From NCBI GenBank assembly GCA_000403295.2, contig KE159605.1:1211409-1275408 (forward strand): DNA of 64,000 nucleotides, written 5' to 3'. Every line of letters starts with the position of its first letter. Positions within the stretch are counted from its first letter, which is position 1. This DNA comes from Lachnospiraceae bacterium M18-1 (GTDB taxonomy: Bacteria > Bacillota > Clostridia > Lachnospirales > Lachnospiraceae). Of the stretch, positions 15,691-23,696 are shown piece after piece. Both the position numbers and the translations under genes were made by a program. The notes under the pieces were generated by a model. It was given only the letters and a program-made list of their open reading frames with translations. It ran no database searches and was not told the origin of the DNA.

Positions 15691-17919
15691 CTACGCGGAT
15701 TTTTCATAATACTCCTGCATAGACTTATAGACCTGTCTGAGCCGCAATGCAAAATTGGTATTCCGCTTCGCCATTCTGTTATTGCGGATCGCCTTTGCTA
15801 CCGCCTGTTTGCTCCCCACCAGGATCACCTGTTTTGTCGCCCTGGTAATCCCTGTATACAGGATATTCCTTTGGAGCATGCGCCAAAAGCACCCCAGCAC
15901 GGGCATGATTACAACCGGGCACTCATTTCCCTGGCTTTTATGCACGCTCATGGCATAACCGTGTGTCAGGGGCCAGTAATCGTCATCCGGAAATCTTACA
16001 ATCCGGTCATCACCAAAATCTACCTCCATGACCATCTTGCCATCCTTCTTATAAATCCCCAGGACTTCCCCTAAATCTCCGTTGGAAACCTCATCTACAT
16101 TTTTTGTCTGCATCACGATATCCCCTACGCGGAAGAGCTTCTTGCCATTTTTAATCTCCGTCCTGCCCCTCCGTTTTGGGTTCACCACCTCGCGCAGCCT
16201 TTCATTCAAGGCATCCGAGCCTGCAGCCGTATCTTTCCTGAGCGGGGAAAGCACCATGATATCCTCCGTACGCTTCCCATGCTCCCTCCAGTATGTTTCA
16301 TAGATTTTCTGGATGATCCGGGCAGCATCCTCCGGATCGGAAGCCGCACGGAACTGAAAATCGCTATCATAGCGCAGACTTGTCCGGTTCTGGTTGATGC
16401 GCCTTGCATTCTCAACAATCGTACTCCCTTCCTCCTGCCGGAAACAGGCATCTAAAACCGTCACCGGAATAACTTCGGATTCTATCATTTCCTTAAATAC
16501 ACTCCCAGGCCCCACGCTTCCAAGCTGGTCCTGGTCCCCGATCATAATCAGGGTCGCCCCCCGCTTGATACAATAGAAAAACTTATACGCAAGATACATG
16601 TCGCACATACCGAACTCATCTGCAATGATCAGGTCATCCGGAAGCTTTTCCATCTGATTCCACGCTTCTTCCCCGTCCACACCTGTCATGCCGACTGCTT
16701 TCTGGATGGTCATTGCCGGATAGCCTGTCTTCTCATACATACGCCGTCTCGCCCTTCCTGTAGGGGCACATAGCATAATCATGGCATCCGGGTCAAGCAT
16801 TTCCTGCAGCCTTAAAATGATCCGGATAAGGGTGGTCTTTCCAGTTCCCGGACCGCCTGTAATGATAGACACCGGGTACTCGAATGCCTGGAATACCGCC
16901 TGTTCCTGCATCCTGTCAAGGGTAATCCCTTCCTCCTTCACAATCTGCCCTAACATCTGGCGGATATCCCGTTTCTCTCTTTCCTGAAACATCAGGCGGA
17001 CCAATTCTCCCGCCGCTCCTACTTCCGCGTCAAATCCGGACTTATTGTAAATGCCGCCTCCGTTTCCAACCAGAGACTTGTCCTTCCGGATCATGTCATT
17101 CCCGGCATTTTTAATCGCCGAGTCCGAGATTCCGGATGTCCGGGAATTTTTCTTATGATCTAAGAGATCCCTTGCCTGTTCCACAATATCCTCACTTGTC
17201 AAAAACAAATGCCCTTCCTCTTCCGCTTTCTTAAGCACCTGGGCGATTGCCGCCTTAATACGCAGCGGATTATCCGGCCGGAAGTTCTTTGCTTTCATGG
17301 CGATCGGGTCAACCGTCAGAAAACCGAATCCCCTTACCTCACAGAGCCGAAAGGGATCCTCGCGGATGATGTGGTAAGCGCTTTCTCCGAAATGTTCCTG
17401 TATCTTTTCCAGCTTGTTTGCTGTCACCCCAAAAGGCGCCAGATAGATCATCAGCTCCCGTAAAGCGGTGCTTTTCCGGTACCCATTTAATATTTCTTCC
17501 AGCTTTGTCTCCGAAATTCCGGGAATACCCAAAAGCTTTTCCGGTGTTTTATCCAGCACATACAGGGTACGCTTCCCAAACCGTTCCACAATGCGGTGCG
17601 CTGTTACCGGTCCGATTCCTTTGATCATGCTGGAGGATAGATACGCTTCAATGCCGGCCTCTGTTTCCGGAATATCGACATGGAAATAGGAAACATCCAG
17701 CTGAAACCCGTATTTGCTCTTTTTCCAGGTACCATCCAGCTTCATCTCCAGGTTTTCACCCACAGGCAGTTCTATGCCATAAGCGGTAAAAAGCCCCAGA
17801 GATTCCATATTCTGACGGCTGACCTCCCGGGGCAGCTCTTCCCTGGTGCGGTAGGAAGCTACAGTATACCCATTTGCCGGATTATAATAGGTTCTTTCTA
17901 CGAACTTGCAATGTATCAT
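15691..17919 (-). CDS. recD2: RecD2-type SF1 helicase
   Basis: About 742 residues from the ATG at 17919 (GGAAGGAG eight bases upstream). The N-terminal domain is of the RecD2/YrrC type and is followed by helix-hairpin-helix segments (IKGIGPVTAHRIVERFG, PGISETKLEEIL). Helicase motif I is GGPGTGKTT near residue 350, motif II LIIADEFGMCD, motif III LIMIGDQDQLGSVGPG, and the C-terminal motif MSVHKSQGNECPVVIM. RecD2 proteins are 5'-3' DNA helicases that act without RecBC. The start overlaps the previous gene's stop by four bases (ATGA). With SSB just upstream this supports DNA processing of the mobile element. Confidence 0.93.
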   Translation of the reverse strand: MIHCKFVERTYYNPANGYTVASYRTREELPREVSRQNMESLGLFTAYGIELPVGENLEMKLDGTWKKSKYGFQLDVSYFHVDIPETEAGIEAYLSSSMIKGIGPVTAHRIVERFGKRTLYVLDKTPEKLLGIPGISETKLEEILNGYRKSTALRELMIYLAPFGVTANKLEKIQEHFGESAYHIIREDPFRLCEVRGFGFLTVDPIAMKAKNFRPDNPLRIKAAIAQVLKKAEEEGHLFLTSEDIVEQARDLLDHKKNSRTSGISDSAIKNAGNDMIRKDKSLVGNGGGIYNKSGFDAEVGAAGELVRLMFQEREKRDIRQMLGQIVKEEGITLDRMQEQAVFQAFEYPVSIITGGPGTGKTTLIRIILRLQEMLDPDAMIMLCAPTGRARRRMYEKTGYPAMTIQKAVGMTGVDGEEAWNQMEKLPDDLIIADEFGMCDMYLAYKFFYCIKRGATLIMIGDQDQLGSVGPGSVFKEMIESEVIPVTVLDACFRQEEGSTIVENARRINQNRTSLRYDSDFQFRAASDPEDAARIIQKIYETYWREHGKRTEDIMVLSPLRKDTAAGSDALNERLREVVNPKRRGRTEIKNGKKLFRVGDIVMQTKNVDEVSNGDLGEVLGIYKKDGKMVMEVDFGDDRIVRFPDDDYWPLTHGYAMSVHKSQGNECPVVIMPVLGCFWRMLQRNILYTGITRATKQVILVGSKQAVAKAIRNNRMAKRNTNFALRLRQVYKSMQEYYEKSA

Positions 17920-18575
17920 CTGAAGCACTCCTTCCCCCATGAAAGCCACAGGTATTTTCCTCTCAGCGATGCATGGATATGGTCCTTTTTAAGCCTTGGT
18001 ATAAGGTTCTTCATTTCCCGGCATGGATAAGAGCGCAATACACCGATCCTGCGGTAGCCGTTTTCTGCACGAACCGAGCAAATCCCCTCCGGGCTGATGG
18101 AAAACTTACGGATTCCTTCTCTTTCAAGCTTTCCCATCAGCCGGAAGATCCGCTCCTTCCCTTCTAATTCATACCAGATCAGTGCAAAACAAGAAGCGTC
18201 GCTCATTTCCTTCCTGTTCTTAAGCTGCCGTCTTAGCGATTCCTCTCCCGTTTCCCGATGCCTTTCCCACGCAGGAGCCGTCTTCTCCTTCTCTGCCCCT
18301 GCTGAAGCCTTACATCCTGATACGGTTTCCTCGGAATGTACACCTGCATCCTTTGTATTTTGATATCCTTGACTCCCTTTTTGCTCATTCGGTTTCTCCC
18401 TTCGCAGTATTTTGACGGCAATTCCCACAATAAGAAACGGAACCGCCACATAAAACGCCTGAAAAATGATTGCAAGAAAAAACGGCCATAAAAAGGGAGC
18501 CAGCATCATACCAACCACTCCTAATAATATAAGCATCTGCCTATATCTCACAATCCATTCTCTTACAGCCTCCAT
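17916..18575 (-). CDS. Membrane protein of unknown function between ssb and recD2
   Basis: About 219 residues from the ATG at 18575 with GGAGG six bases upstream. Two adjacent membrane helices (about residues 12-30 and 32-52) are followed by a long polar linker and a soluble C-terminal domain (residues 125-219) with a mixed alpha/beta look (FRLMGKLEREGIRKFSISPE, GYRRIGVLRSYP). Its stop overlaps the recD2 start. It may tether the replication helicase to the membrane; this is inferred only from position. Confidence 0.65.
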   Translation of the reverse strand: MEAVREWIVRYRQMLILLGVVGMMLAPFLWPFFLAIIFQAFYVAVPFLIVGIAVKILRREKPNEQKGSQGYQNTKDAGVHSEETVSGCKASAGAEKEKTAPAWERHRETGEESLRRQLKNRKEMSDASCFALIWYELEGKERIFRLMGKLEREGIRKFSISPEGICSVRAENGYRRIGVLRSYPCREMKNLIPRLKKDHIHASLRGKYLWLSWGKECFR

Positions 18576-18624
18576 AAGCAGCCTCCTCTTTTCCTTTTGG
18601 GGGAATTCTCCCCCTTGGAATCCT

Positions 18625-19200
18625 TTAGTCAAAATAGCCATCCTCCATGCCTTCAAACTCTTCGTCTACATTCCTGCCTCGTGAGGATCTGCTGTTTCCG
18701 GAACCACTGTTCTGATAACCGCCCCTGGAAGATCCGGAACTCCTGCCGGAACCGCTTCTTGATGAACCGGAATTTCTGGAGCCGCTCCTGCTTCCGGAAG
18801 AACTTCCCCTTCCTCCGGAAGAATTTCTCCGGTTTCCAGAGTTCCGGTTCCTGCCGCCTCCATCTTCGTCATCATCCCGTCCCGCATTCTTGCTTTCTGC
18901 AAATTCAATCTCGTTCAACTTGAGGCAGACGCCATACACCTTGTCCCCGTCCTTATTGGTATAATTGTTGTTCTCCATCCGACCGTTCACGACAACCTTG
19001 ATTCCCTGGAATAAGTATTTTTCTGCAAATTCTGCCAGCCGTCCAAACGCCGCACATGGAAAATAGTCCGTATCGTCACTGAACTTCCGGTCTACGGCAA
19101 GCCGGAAATTCGCAACCGCCATCTCATCGCCCTTGCCATTTTCAACATAATTAATCTGTGGATCCCGGACCAGACGTCCCATCATAATTGTATTGTTCAT
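18625..19200 (-). CDS. ssb: Single-stranded DNA-binding protein
   Basis: 191 residues from the ATG at 19200, with AGGAGG seven bases before it. Residues 1-105 are a typical OB fold (MNNTIMMGRLVRDPQINYVE, FPCAAFGRLAEFAEKYLFQG). The rest is an unusually long linker of Gly, Ser, Arg and Asn, followed by an acidic tail ending MEDGYFD instead of the usual DDDIPF. It is the first gene of an operon with a membrane protein, recD2 and a pentapeptide-like protein, driven by the promoter at 19653-19681. A GGGGGA/TCCCCC hairpin lies just after the stop (18597-18614). It probably protects the transferred strand. Confidence 0.93.
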   Translation of the reverse strand: MNNTIMMGRLVRDPQINYVENGKGDEMAVANFRLAVDRKFSDDTDYFPCAAFGRLAEFAEKYLFQGIKVVVNGRMENNNYTNKDGDKVYGVCLKLNEIEFAESKNAGRDDDEDGGGRNRNSGNRRNSSGGRGSSSGSRSGSRNSGSSRSGSGRSSGSSRGGYQNSGSGNSRSSRGRNVDEEFEGMEDGYFD

Positions 19201-19271
19201 ACATTCTCCTCCTGATGATCTGCACAGCTTTAAAATCTGACGCTGAGCGTCTTTTTCCGTAGCTGTGGCAT

Positions 19272-19305
19272 AAAAAAAGCATTTAGAAATCTCCTTCCTA
19301 AATGC
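19272..19305 (-). terminator. Second leader terminator before ssb
   Basis: GCATTTAGG pairs with TCTAAATGC (minus strand) and is followed by seven T. It lies 72 bases before the ssb start. Its stem begins with the same bases as the leader hairpin at 19495-19527. Confidence 0.75.
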
Positions 19306-19494
19306 AGCCCCACTGACTCCTGATTCATCTTCAGCCTGTTTCTCTTTATTCGTTTCCTCCTTCCTTTCCTCATAAATGACAAAACACCTCCTTCTTTGCT
19401 TTTCCAGCACAGGCTGCTCTCTGTATCTGTCCATCTTTCCGGAAATTTTCACAGGGCAGAAGGCTTTCCCAAACATGCCAAGCCTTAAAACAAC

Positions 19495-19527
19495 AAAAAA
19501 GCACCCAGAATATGCCATTCTAAATGC
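19495..19527 (-). terminator. First leader terminator before ssb
   Basis: GCATTTAGAAT folds on ATTCTGGGTGC (minus strand) and is followed by six T. Together with the hairpin at 19272-19305 it puts two terminators in series between the promoter and ssb. Confidence 0.7.
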
Positions 19528-19554
19528 TTTCCCTCTTGATTCCCTGCGAAAGAC

Positions 19555-19604
19555 AGGAATCCCCTGATTCCTTATCGTTTTCTTTCGGTACATTCCGAAA
19601 CTAA
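19555..19604 (-). ncRNA. Conserved leader RNA element, copy C (diverged)
   Basis: The leader RNA reads GTTTCGG-AATGTA-CCGAAAGAAAAC, then a second hairpin with GGAATC and GATTCC. The first hairpin has the place and surrounding bases (GTTYCGG, then CCGRAAG and AAC) of copies A (12270-12337) and D (51336-51408), but with compensating changes in the stem. It is followed by two terminators. Confidence 0.45.
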
Positions 19605-19652
19605 AGTGCGCTATCCATCCTCCAGATGAATACAAATACAAATTTCATTTTC

Positions 19653-19681
19653 ATATTAGCACAATATATAGTATTCGTCAA
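19653..19681 (-). promoter_or_regulatory. Sigma-A promoter with operator for the ssb-recD2 operon
   Basis: Minus strand: -35 TTGACG at 19676-19681, 17-base spacer, -10 TAATAT at 19653-19658. The spacer contains ACTATATATTGTGC, the same 14 bases found near the promoter at 51460-51512 and almost the same as the site near 12420-12434. A weaker match lies upstream near 19693. Confidence 0.8.
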
Positions 19682-19727
19682 TCATTCTTTTCATATATCT
19701 TGTATTAATACTGTTGTAAACGCCCAT

Positions 19728-19783
19728 TATGAACTATTTTGTAAGACAGCGCCGGCAGGCACTGCCTTACAAAGTAATTCATA
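19728..19783. repeat. Long imperfect inverted repeat (2 x 26 bases)
   Basis: Arms TATGAACTATTTTGTAAGAC(AGCGCC) and its near-complement ending TAATTCATA match at about 23 of 26 positions around a 4-base loop. No U-run follows on either strand. It lies between the end of the regulator gene at 19818 and the ssb promoter. It could be a bidirectional terminator, an operator or a site cut as single-stranded DNA. Confidence 0.7.
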
Positions 19784-19817
19784 GCAAGCTGCAACGAAAC
19801 CTATGACACTTCAACCA

Positions 19818-20561
19818 TTATTCTCGGGTACAGCAGCATCCGAACCGGTAACCAACGCCATATACATTCTGGATGTAAAAAGGATGTTTCCTGTCGGCCT
19901 CCAGCTTCCGGCGGATACGGTGGATATGCGCCATGATACTCTCATCATCAAACAGATACTCGCTGTGCCAGACCGCTTCATATAATTCCTTATATGTAAC
20001 GACTCTCCCGTTCTGTACAGCAAGATAATACACAAGGTCAAATTCTATACGGGTCAATGAAATCTCCTGCCCCTTGCGGAAGACCTGCCTTCTGTCCGGG
20101 ATAATCTGAAGCTCCCCATACGTCCATACTTCGGGCTGCTCCTTGATACGCTGCTGCAGCCGGATCAAGGCAGTTGCTTCTGCCGCAATCTCTTCTGCAG
20201 ACTGGGTACTGACAAGGTATCCGTCCGCTCCGCTTCTAATTGCATGTACCGTCTCTTCTTTTCTTGTCTTTTCTGTCCTGGCACCGGATATCAACAGAAT
20301 CGGTATGCTTAACTTGCTCCGTATTTCATGGAGCATTTCCGCACTCTTTTCCGTAAAACGCAGCATTTCTATCATGCACAGTACAACATTTTCATCCATA
20401 GCTGCTGTACTATTTTCATTTTCTCTGATTCTATGATACAAAATATCATATTCTCCAGCCAGAAAATAGCAAATTTCTTCGTACAATTCCCGGCGATATG
20501 ATAGAAATAATATTTTCTGGGTCACAGTAATATTTTCTCCACTCATTCCATTTGAGTTCAT
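19818..20561 (-). CDS. OmpR/PhoB-family regulator with degenerate receiver domain
   Basis: 247 residues with GAGGAGG before the ATG. The C-terminal 100 residues are a clear winged-helix DNA-binding domain (SLTRIEFDLVYYLAVQNGRV, HIHRIRRKLEADRKHPFYI, VYGVGYRF). The N-terminal 120 residues have the receiver fold's rhythm but lack the acidic pocket and the phosphorylated Asp: where the latter should be it reads VVLCMIEMLRF. No kinase gene is adjacent. It is therefore probably an atypical, phosphorylation-independent regulator. Its promoter region contains the GTAATACACC repeats also present before the divergent XRE gene. Confidence 0.8.
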   Translation of the reverse strand: MNSNGMSGENITVTQKILFLSYRRELYEEICYFLAGEYDILYHRIRENENSTAAMDENVVLCMIEMLRFTEKSAEMLHEIRSKLSIPILLISGARTEKTRKEETVHAIRSGADGYLVSTQSAEEIAAEATALIRLQQRIKEQPEVWTYGELQIIPDRRQVFRKGQEISLTRIEFDLVYYLAVQNGRVVTYKELYEAVWHSEYLFDDESIMAHIHRIRRKLEADRKHPFYIQNVYGVGYRFGCCCTRE

Positions 20562-20724
20562 ATAGTACCTCCTCTAATCTGAGTTTTATATCCATAAAAT
20601 CAGTTCAGATTACGGAGGCGCACGGATATTCCCTGCATATTTTCTAAAATAAGGAAAGCATCCCGGTGTTTCTCCCCTGCACCTGGCTGCTTTCCTGTCT
20701 GACAATGTTATTCTATCTTTTTTA

Positions 20725-20955
20725 TGGTGTAATACACCACATTCAAAGCGGTATTTCACCGCATAAGAATCTATAATTTTTTTAACTGTTTATCCAAAGC
20801 TTTCAGAATTCCTCTAAAATCCAACAACCAGAAGACACGCCTTTCAAATGTTTTTCTTTTGTTGTATTTATCTATTCATAGAAATCCGCTGTAATACACC
20901 ATTTTTATTATGGTGTATTACTATTTTCACTTTTCAAATCTGGTGTAATACACTA
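20725..20955. promoter_or_regulatory. Repeated palindromic operator TGGTGTAATACACCA
   Basis: Four related sites occur in the 420-base gap between two divergent regulator genes: TGGTGTAATACACCA at 20725-20739, GTAATACACCA at 20891-20901 facing TGGTGTATTAC at 20911-20921 (a perfect inverted pair with a 9-base gap), and TGGTGTAATACACTA at 20941-20955. The last lies 25 bases before the XRE start. They are likely binding sites for that repressor. The remaining DNA of 20562-20980 is AT-rich without other features. Confidence 0.75.
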
Positions 20956-20980
20956 GATTTCATGGAGGTGATTACAATAC

Positions 20981-21328
20981 ATGATCTTTGCAAACAACAG
21001 ACTGGGAAAATTTATAAGAAATGGACGGCTGGATTTGGAACTGACACAGGAACAGCTCGCAGAAAAATTGAACTGCAACCTGTCCTATTTAGGCAATATT
21101 GAACGCGGGAAGAATATGCCAAGCTTGAAACTGTTCTGCCGGATTATGCAGATCTTAAATCTTTCCGCAAATGAGTTCATCCACCCAAATCCGCATGCAG
21201 AAAACAGTACCTATCTCCAGCTGATCCGCTTACTGTCGCAATGCACGCCAAAAGAACTGAATATCCTTTTGGAAAATGCCCGGACATTACTGGAGAACAG
21301 AGAAGAAAAGCCCACAAATTCATTATAG
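20981..21328 (+). CDS. XRE-family repressor
   Basis: 115 residues. The helix-turn-helix covers about residues 8-65 (LTQEQLAEKLNCNLSYLGNIERG with a NMPSLKLF continuation), followed by a C-terminal helical region (CTPKELNILLENARTLLENR) likely for dimerisation. GGAGGTGATT lies upstream, with somewhat long spacing. It is divergent from the OmpR-type gene at 19818-20561, and palindromic operators lie between them, so it probably controls both itself and that gene. Confidence 0.88.
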   Translation: MIFANNRLGKFIRNGRLDLELTQEQLAEKLNCNLSYLGNIERGKNMPSLKLFCRIMQILNLSANEFIHPNPHAENSTYLQLIRLLSQCTPKELNILLENARTLLENREEKPTNSL

Positions 21329-21397
21329 ACAATGATTCTTGAGCTTCTCTGTATTTTTGCTTGAGTTTTCATAAGAGTTATATGGTTAAGAAAATGA

Positions 21398-21429
21398 AAA
21401 GTGATTCTACAAGATGATGGAGTCACTTT
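21398..21429 (+). terminator. Weak terminator between converging genes
   Basis: AAAGTGA pairs with TCACTTT over an 18-base loop, between the XRE gene (ends 21328) and the converging gene that ends at 21431. A short T/A-rich context follows. Confidence 0.4.
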
Positions 21430-21430
21430 C

Positions 21431-21778
21431 TTAACTTGATGGCTGTATCAGTGTTTTTAGCAGGGTTTCCATCTCCTGTTTGGGTTTTAGGATTCCTGCA
21501 CCGCACAAGGTCAGCATACAGTCAACCATGCCCTGAAGATATGCCTGCTGGCACTCTTCAGAAGAATAAGCTTCTAATGCTTCTACATAATCCTGAATCA
21601 TTTCCTGCTCCGCCTGCTGGACATTTTCCATGCTCTGCTGATATATGGCATGCTTATCTTCGAGGATTTGTTTTGCTTCCTGAAATTCCTTTGTATTCAC
21701 GATACTTTCCCGGTCAATGTCTTCGCACCTCAATCGTTCCAGAAATTGTCTTACCTTATCCCATACCAGTTTTTCCAT
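21431..21778 (-). CDS. Small helical protein, DUF6809-like
   Basis: 115 residues from the ATG at 21778 (AAAGGAG upstream). It opens MEKLVWDKVRQFLERL, has a long charged helix in the middle and ends with QQAYLQGMVDCMLTLCGAGI, a layout I associate with DUF6809 proteins in Lachnospiraceae mobile elements; this is from memory and not checked. Divergent from the XRE gene at 21966. Function unknown. Confidence 0.65.
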   Translation of the reverse strand: MEKLVWDKVRQFLERLRCEDIDRESIVNTKEFQEAKQILEDKHAIYQQSMENVQQAEQEMIQDYVEALEAYSSEECQQAYLQGMVDCMLTLCGAGILKPKQEMETLLKTLIQPSS

Positions 21779-21876
21779 GATCTTCTCCTTTCTTTTGCCG
21801 CAGAATGAAACTTTCCTACTTAGTAGATATAGTCTCTGCATTTTCATCCTATTACTATACAAAAACTTTGGGCAAC

Positions 21877-21945
21877 TTCATCTTTAGAAGTATATTATCA
21901 TTTCAATCCGGTACAATCAATCATAAATCTTTCATCTTTAGAAGT
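21877..21945. promoter_or_regulatory. Two exact 15-bp direct repeats between divergent genes
   Basis: TTCATCTTTAGAAGT occurs at 21877-21891 and again at 21931-21945, 54 bases apart (about five helical turns). They sit between the DUF6809-like gene and the XRE gene at 21966, so they are likely operator copies for that repressor. Confidence 0.75.
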
Positions 21946-21965
21946 TTTTATATGAGGACAAGATC

Positions 21966-22214
21966 ATGAAAATATATTGGAACGGCGAATCAAAGAATAT
22001 CATCGGAAAACGCTTAAAGCAGTTACGCCAACAGCAGAACATCTCCCAACGCATACTGGCCGCCAGGCTTACTTTGAGCGGGATTGAATTTAGTGATCTG
22101 ACGATTTTAAGAATTGAAAGAGGGGAACGCTTCGTTCCGGATTACGAGATTGCTGTAATTGCAGATTATTTCAAAGTCAGTGCGGATTATCTTCTTGGCA
22201 GAACAGAACAATGA
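21966..22214 (+). CDS. XRE-family repressor
   Basis: 82 residues, GAGGACAAGATC before the ATG. The helix-turn-helix runs from about residue 12 to 70 (GKRLKQLRQQQNISQRILAARL, TILRIERGERFVPDYE) and ends ADYLLGRTEQ, the same end as the partial regulator at 2-52. It is divergent from the gene at 21431-21778 with a pair of exact direct repeats between. The stop codon forms part of the bidirectional terminator at 22212-22240. Confidence 0.9.
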   Translation: MKIYWNGESKNIIGKRLKQLRQQQNISQRILAARLTLSGIEFSDLTILRIERGERFVPDYEIAVIADYFKVSADYLLGRTEQ

Positions 22215-22240
22215 CCGGCAGCTCTACGAACTGCCGGTCA
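22212..22240. terminator. Bidirectional terminator between converging genes
   Basis: TGACCGGCAG and CTGCCGGTCA form a perfect 10-bp stem with a 9-base loop, placed between the ends of the XRE gene and the winged-helix gene at 22224; it includes the last codons of both. Confidence 0.85.
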
Positions 22241-22655
22241 TTGGTTTGTTGAATTTATATCCTACTCCTCTGATATTTTCTATGTAGTCGAAGGAACCTT
22301 TACCTGATTCCAACTTTTGCCTGATATGGCGGATATGGGACATGATGGTTCCTTTCTCATGGGCGTATTCCTCACCCCAGACCCCTTCATAAATCTGTTG
22401 GTACGTGAATACTCGTCCTGGTTGACTTGCTAGATAATGAATAATCCGGAATTCTAAATCTGTGAGTCTGATAACCTTTTCATTCTGTCTTACTTCTCTG
22501 CGGTATAAATCTATTTCAAGATTAGGAAAAGATAATACCATTTCTTGTTCTGAACTAATATCTGTATAATTTGCTCCTGAATGCAGATATCTCTGAATAT
22601 CTGAAAGAATATGTTCTTCATTTTCTGATACAGTAAATATCATTATTTTATTCAT
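22224..22655 (-). CDS. OmpR-type winged-helix protein lacking a full receiver domain
   Basis: 143 residues. The first 40 residues are a short remnant or replacement of a receiver; the rest is a complete OmpR/PhoB winged helix (IRLTDLEFRIIHYLASQPGRV, MSHIRHIRQKLESGKGSFDYI, GVGYKFN). It is about 100 residues shorter than full response regulators. It lies 19 bases downstream of the YcxB-like gene. It resembles the DNA-binding half of the 19818 regulator and may act without phosphorylation. Confidence 0.8.
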   Translation of the reverse strand: MNKIMIFTVSENEEHILSDIQRYLHSGANYTDISSEQEMVLSFPNLEIDLYRREVRQNEKVIRLTDLEFRIIHYLASQPGRVFTYQQIYEGVWGEEYAHEKGTIMSHIRHIRQKLESGKGSFDYIENIRGVGYKFNKPMTGSS

Positions 22656-22673
22656 AGCTACTTCATCTCATTT

Positions 22674-23180
22674 TCAGCGATTCTCAATATGTTTTACATT
22701 CGTACACTTTTCAAGTATGAATGTTTCAAATTCTTCGCCGCCTTTTTCTACAAAATTGTCTCCTCCATAGAGAATTCCTTTTTCTTTTGCATACATTAAC
22801 ACACCACAGCTTTTCAAGCGAAAAATTCTGCATATCTGTCCATAAGTAATTTCTATATTATATTTCCCCTCTGTCATTTTCACTGTATCGCTGAAATTAA
22901 CAACACATTCCGGATATGTTCCACTATCTGTCTGCATGTTAACAGCTCTCATGCGTTTTAGAGTATCTTTTGGTGCCAAGAACAGGATAATAAGCATCAC
23001 AACCATACATACTCCTTCTATGGTTGCCAGGACTGGTTCGTATTTCATACAAACAATCATCGTTGCCCCCGCCACGGCCGCTGCTACAATGCAACATACA
23101 ACCATGTCTCTGCACAGTACTTTATAAACATACTCCTTATACATTTCATCCGTTGGATAAAACCGATTTTCAAAATCCAT
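22674..23180 (-). CDS. Two-TM membrane protein with YcxB-like C-terminus
   Basis: 168 residues. Two membrane helices lie at about 26-46 and 50-70 (VVCCIVAAAVAGATMIVCM, GVCMVVMLIILFLA). The following soluble part (YNIEITYGQICRIFRLKSCG, FVEKGGEEFETFILEKC) has the pattern of the YcxB-like domain. Function is unknown for this family. Its promoter region carries the 11-bp TTAAG repeats (23262-23305), so it likely belongs to the island regulon. Confidence 0.75.
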   Translation of the reverse strand: MDFENRFYPTDEMYKEYVYKVLCRDMVVCCIVAAAVAGATMIVCMKYEPVLATIEGVCMVVMLIILFLAPKDTLKRMRAVNMQTDSGTYPECVVNFSDTVKMTEGKYNIEITYGQICRIFRLKSCGVLMYAKEKGILYGGDNFVEKGGEEFETFILEKCTNVKHIENR

Positions 23181-23261
23181 CTTCCATAAACCTCCCTTTC
23201 CTGATTTAATTATTATTTCCTGTTCTTTCCCTGGCAGCTACTTTATTTTTTATTTTCTACT

Positions 23262-23305
23262 CTATATCTTAATGAATCCTTAACAGATTCTGAAAATATC
23301 TAAAA
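23262..23305 (-). promoter_or_regulatory. TTAAG-box promoter (11-bp direct repeats), copy e
   Basis: Minus strand: TTTTAGATATT, TTCAGAATCTG, TTAAGGATTCA, TTAAGATATAG follow each other at 11-base steps, upstream of the YcxB-like gene. Direct repeats at 11-base spacing are the usual binding pattern of OmpR/PhoB-type regulators. Confidence 0.7.
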
Positions 23306-23344
23306 AGGGCTGTTATGGTACCCTAAAAATATTTTTTTCTACCA

Positions 23345-23425
23345 TTAACTATTATCCCCTGCTGGCATTAACTTTTGAACCAGTTCCTTATCCTCATCAA
23401 AAACCAATTTTGAACCTTCTACCAT
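23345..23425 (-). CDS. Possible 26-codon ORF coupled to the pseudogene
   Basis: The frame MVEGSKLVFDEDKELVQKLM and six more codons starts at an ATG overlapping the stop of the broken gene at 23425-23687 (TAATG). No clear ribosome-binding site. It may be the shortened remnant of a longer gene. Confidence 0.3.
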   Translation of the reverse strand: MVEGSKLVFDEDKELVQKLMPAGDNS

Positions 23426-23687
23426 TACATATCAGTTCTTGCCTGTGGATTCTTATTTCCCGATATTGAACGTAAAATCTTCTCTTCCTTATCATTGCCC
23501 TCCGTATAGATAAGCGTTACCGTGATCCGCTCCTTTTCATCCAATACGAATGACCTTTTTCTGTCACCTCCACTTTTACAAGATTACTGCTCTTTATCTT
23601 CGGATACAATGGCGGTTGCTCCTGAAAATATCCTGCCATGATATTCATTGTCGTGAATTTCCCGCTTTCATACTCCTCGCGACCCAT
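23425..23687 (-). pseudogene. Frameshifted small ICE-type gene
   Basis: From an ATG at 23687 the frame reads MGREEYESGKFTTMNIMAGY, continues through PPLYPKIKSSNLVKVEVTE and then runs off frame to a stop. In another frame the expected continuation RSFVLDEKERITVTLIYTEG and RSISGNKNPQARTDM follows to a stop at 23425. One indel near the VTEK codons explains this. The complete form is a protein of about 85 residues typical of Lachnospiraceae genomes; function unknown. It follows the 62-residue gene by 9 bases. Confidence 0.7.
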
Positions 23688-23696
23688 ATTTCCCTT

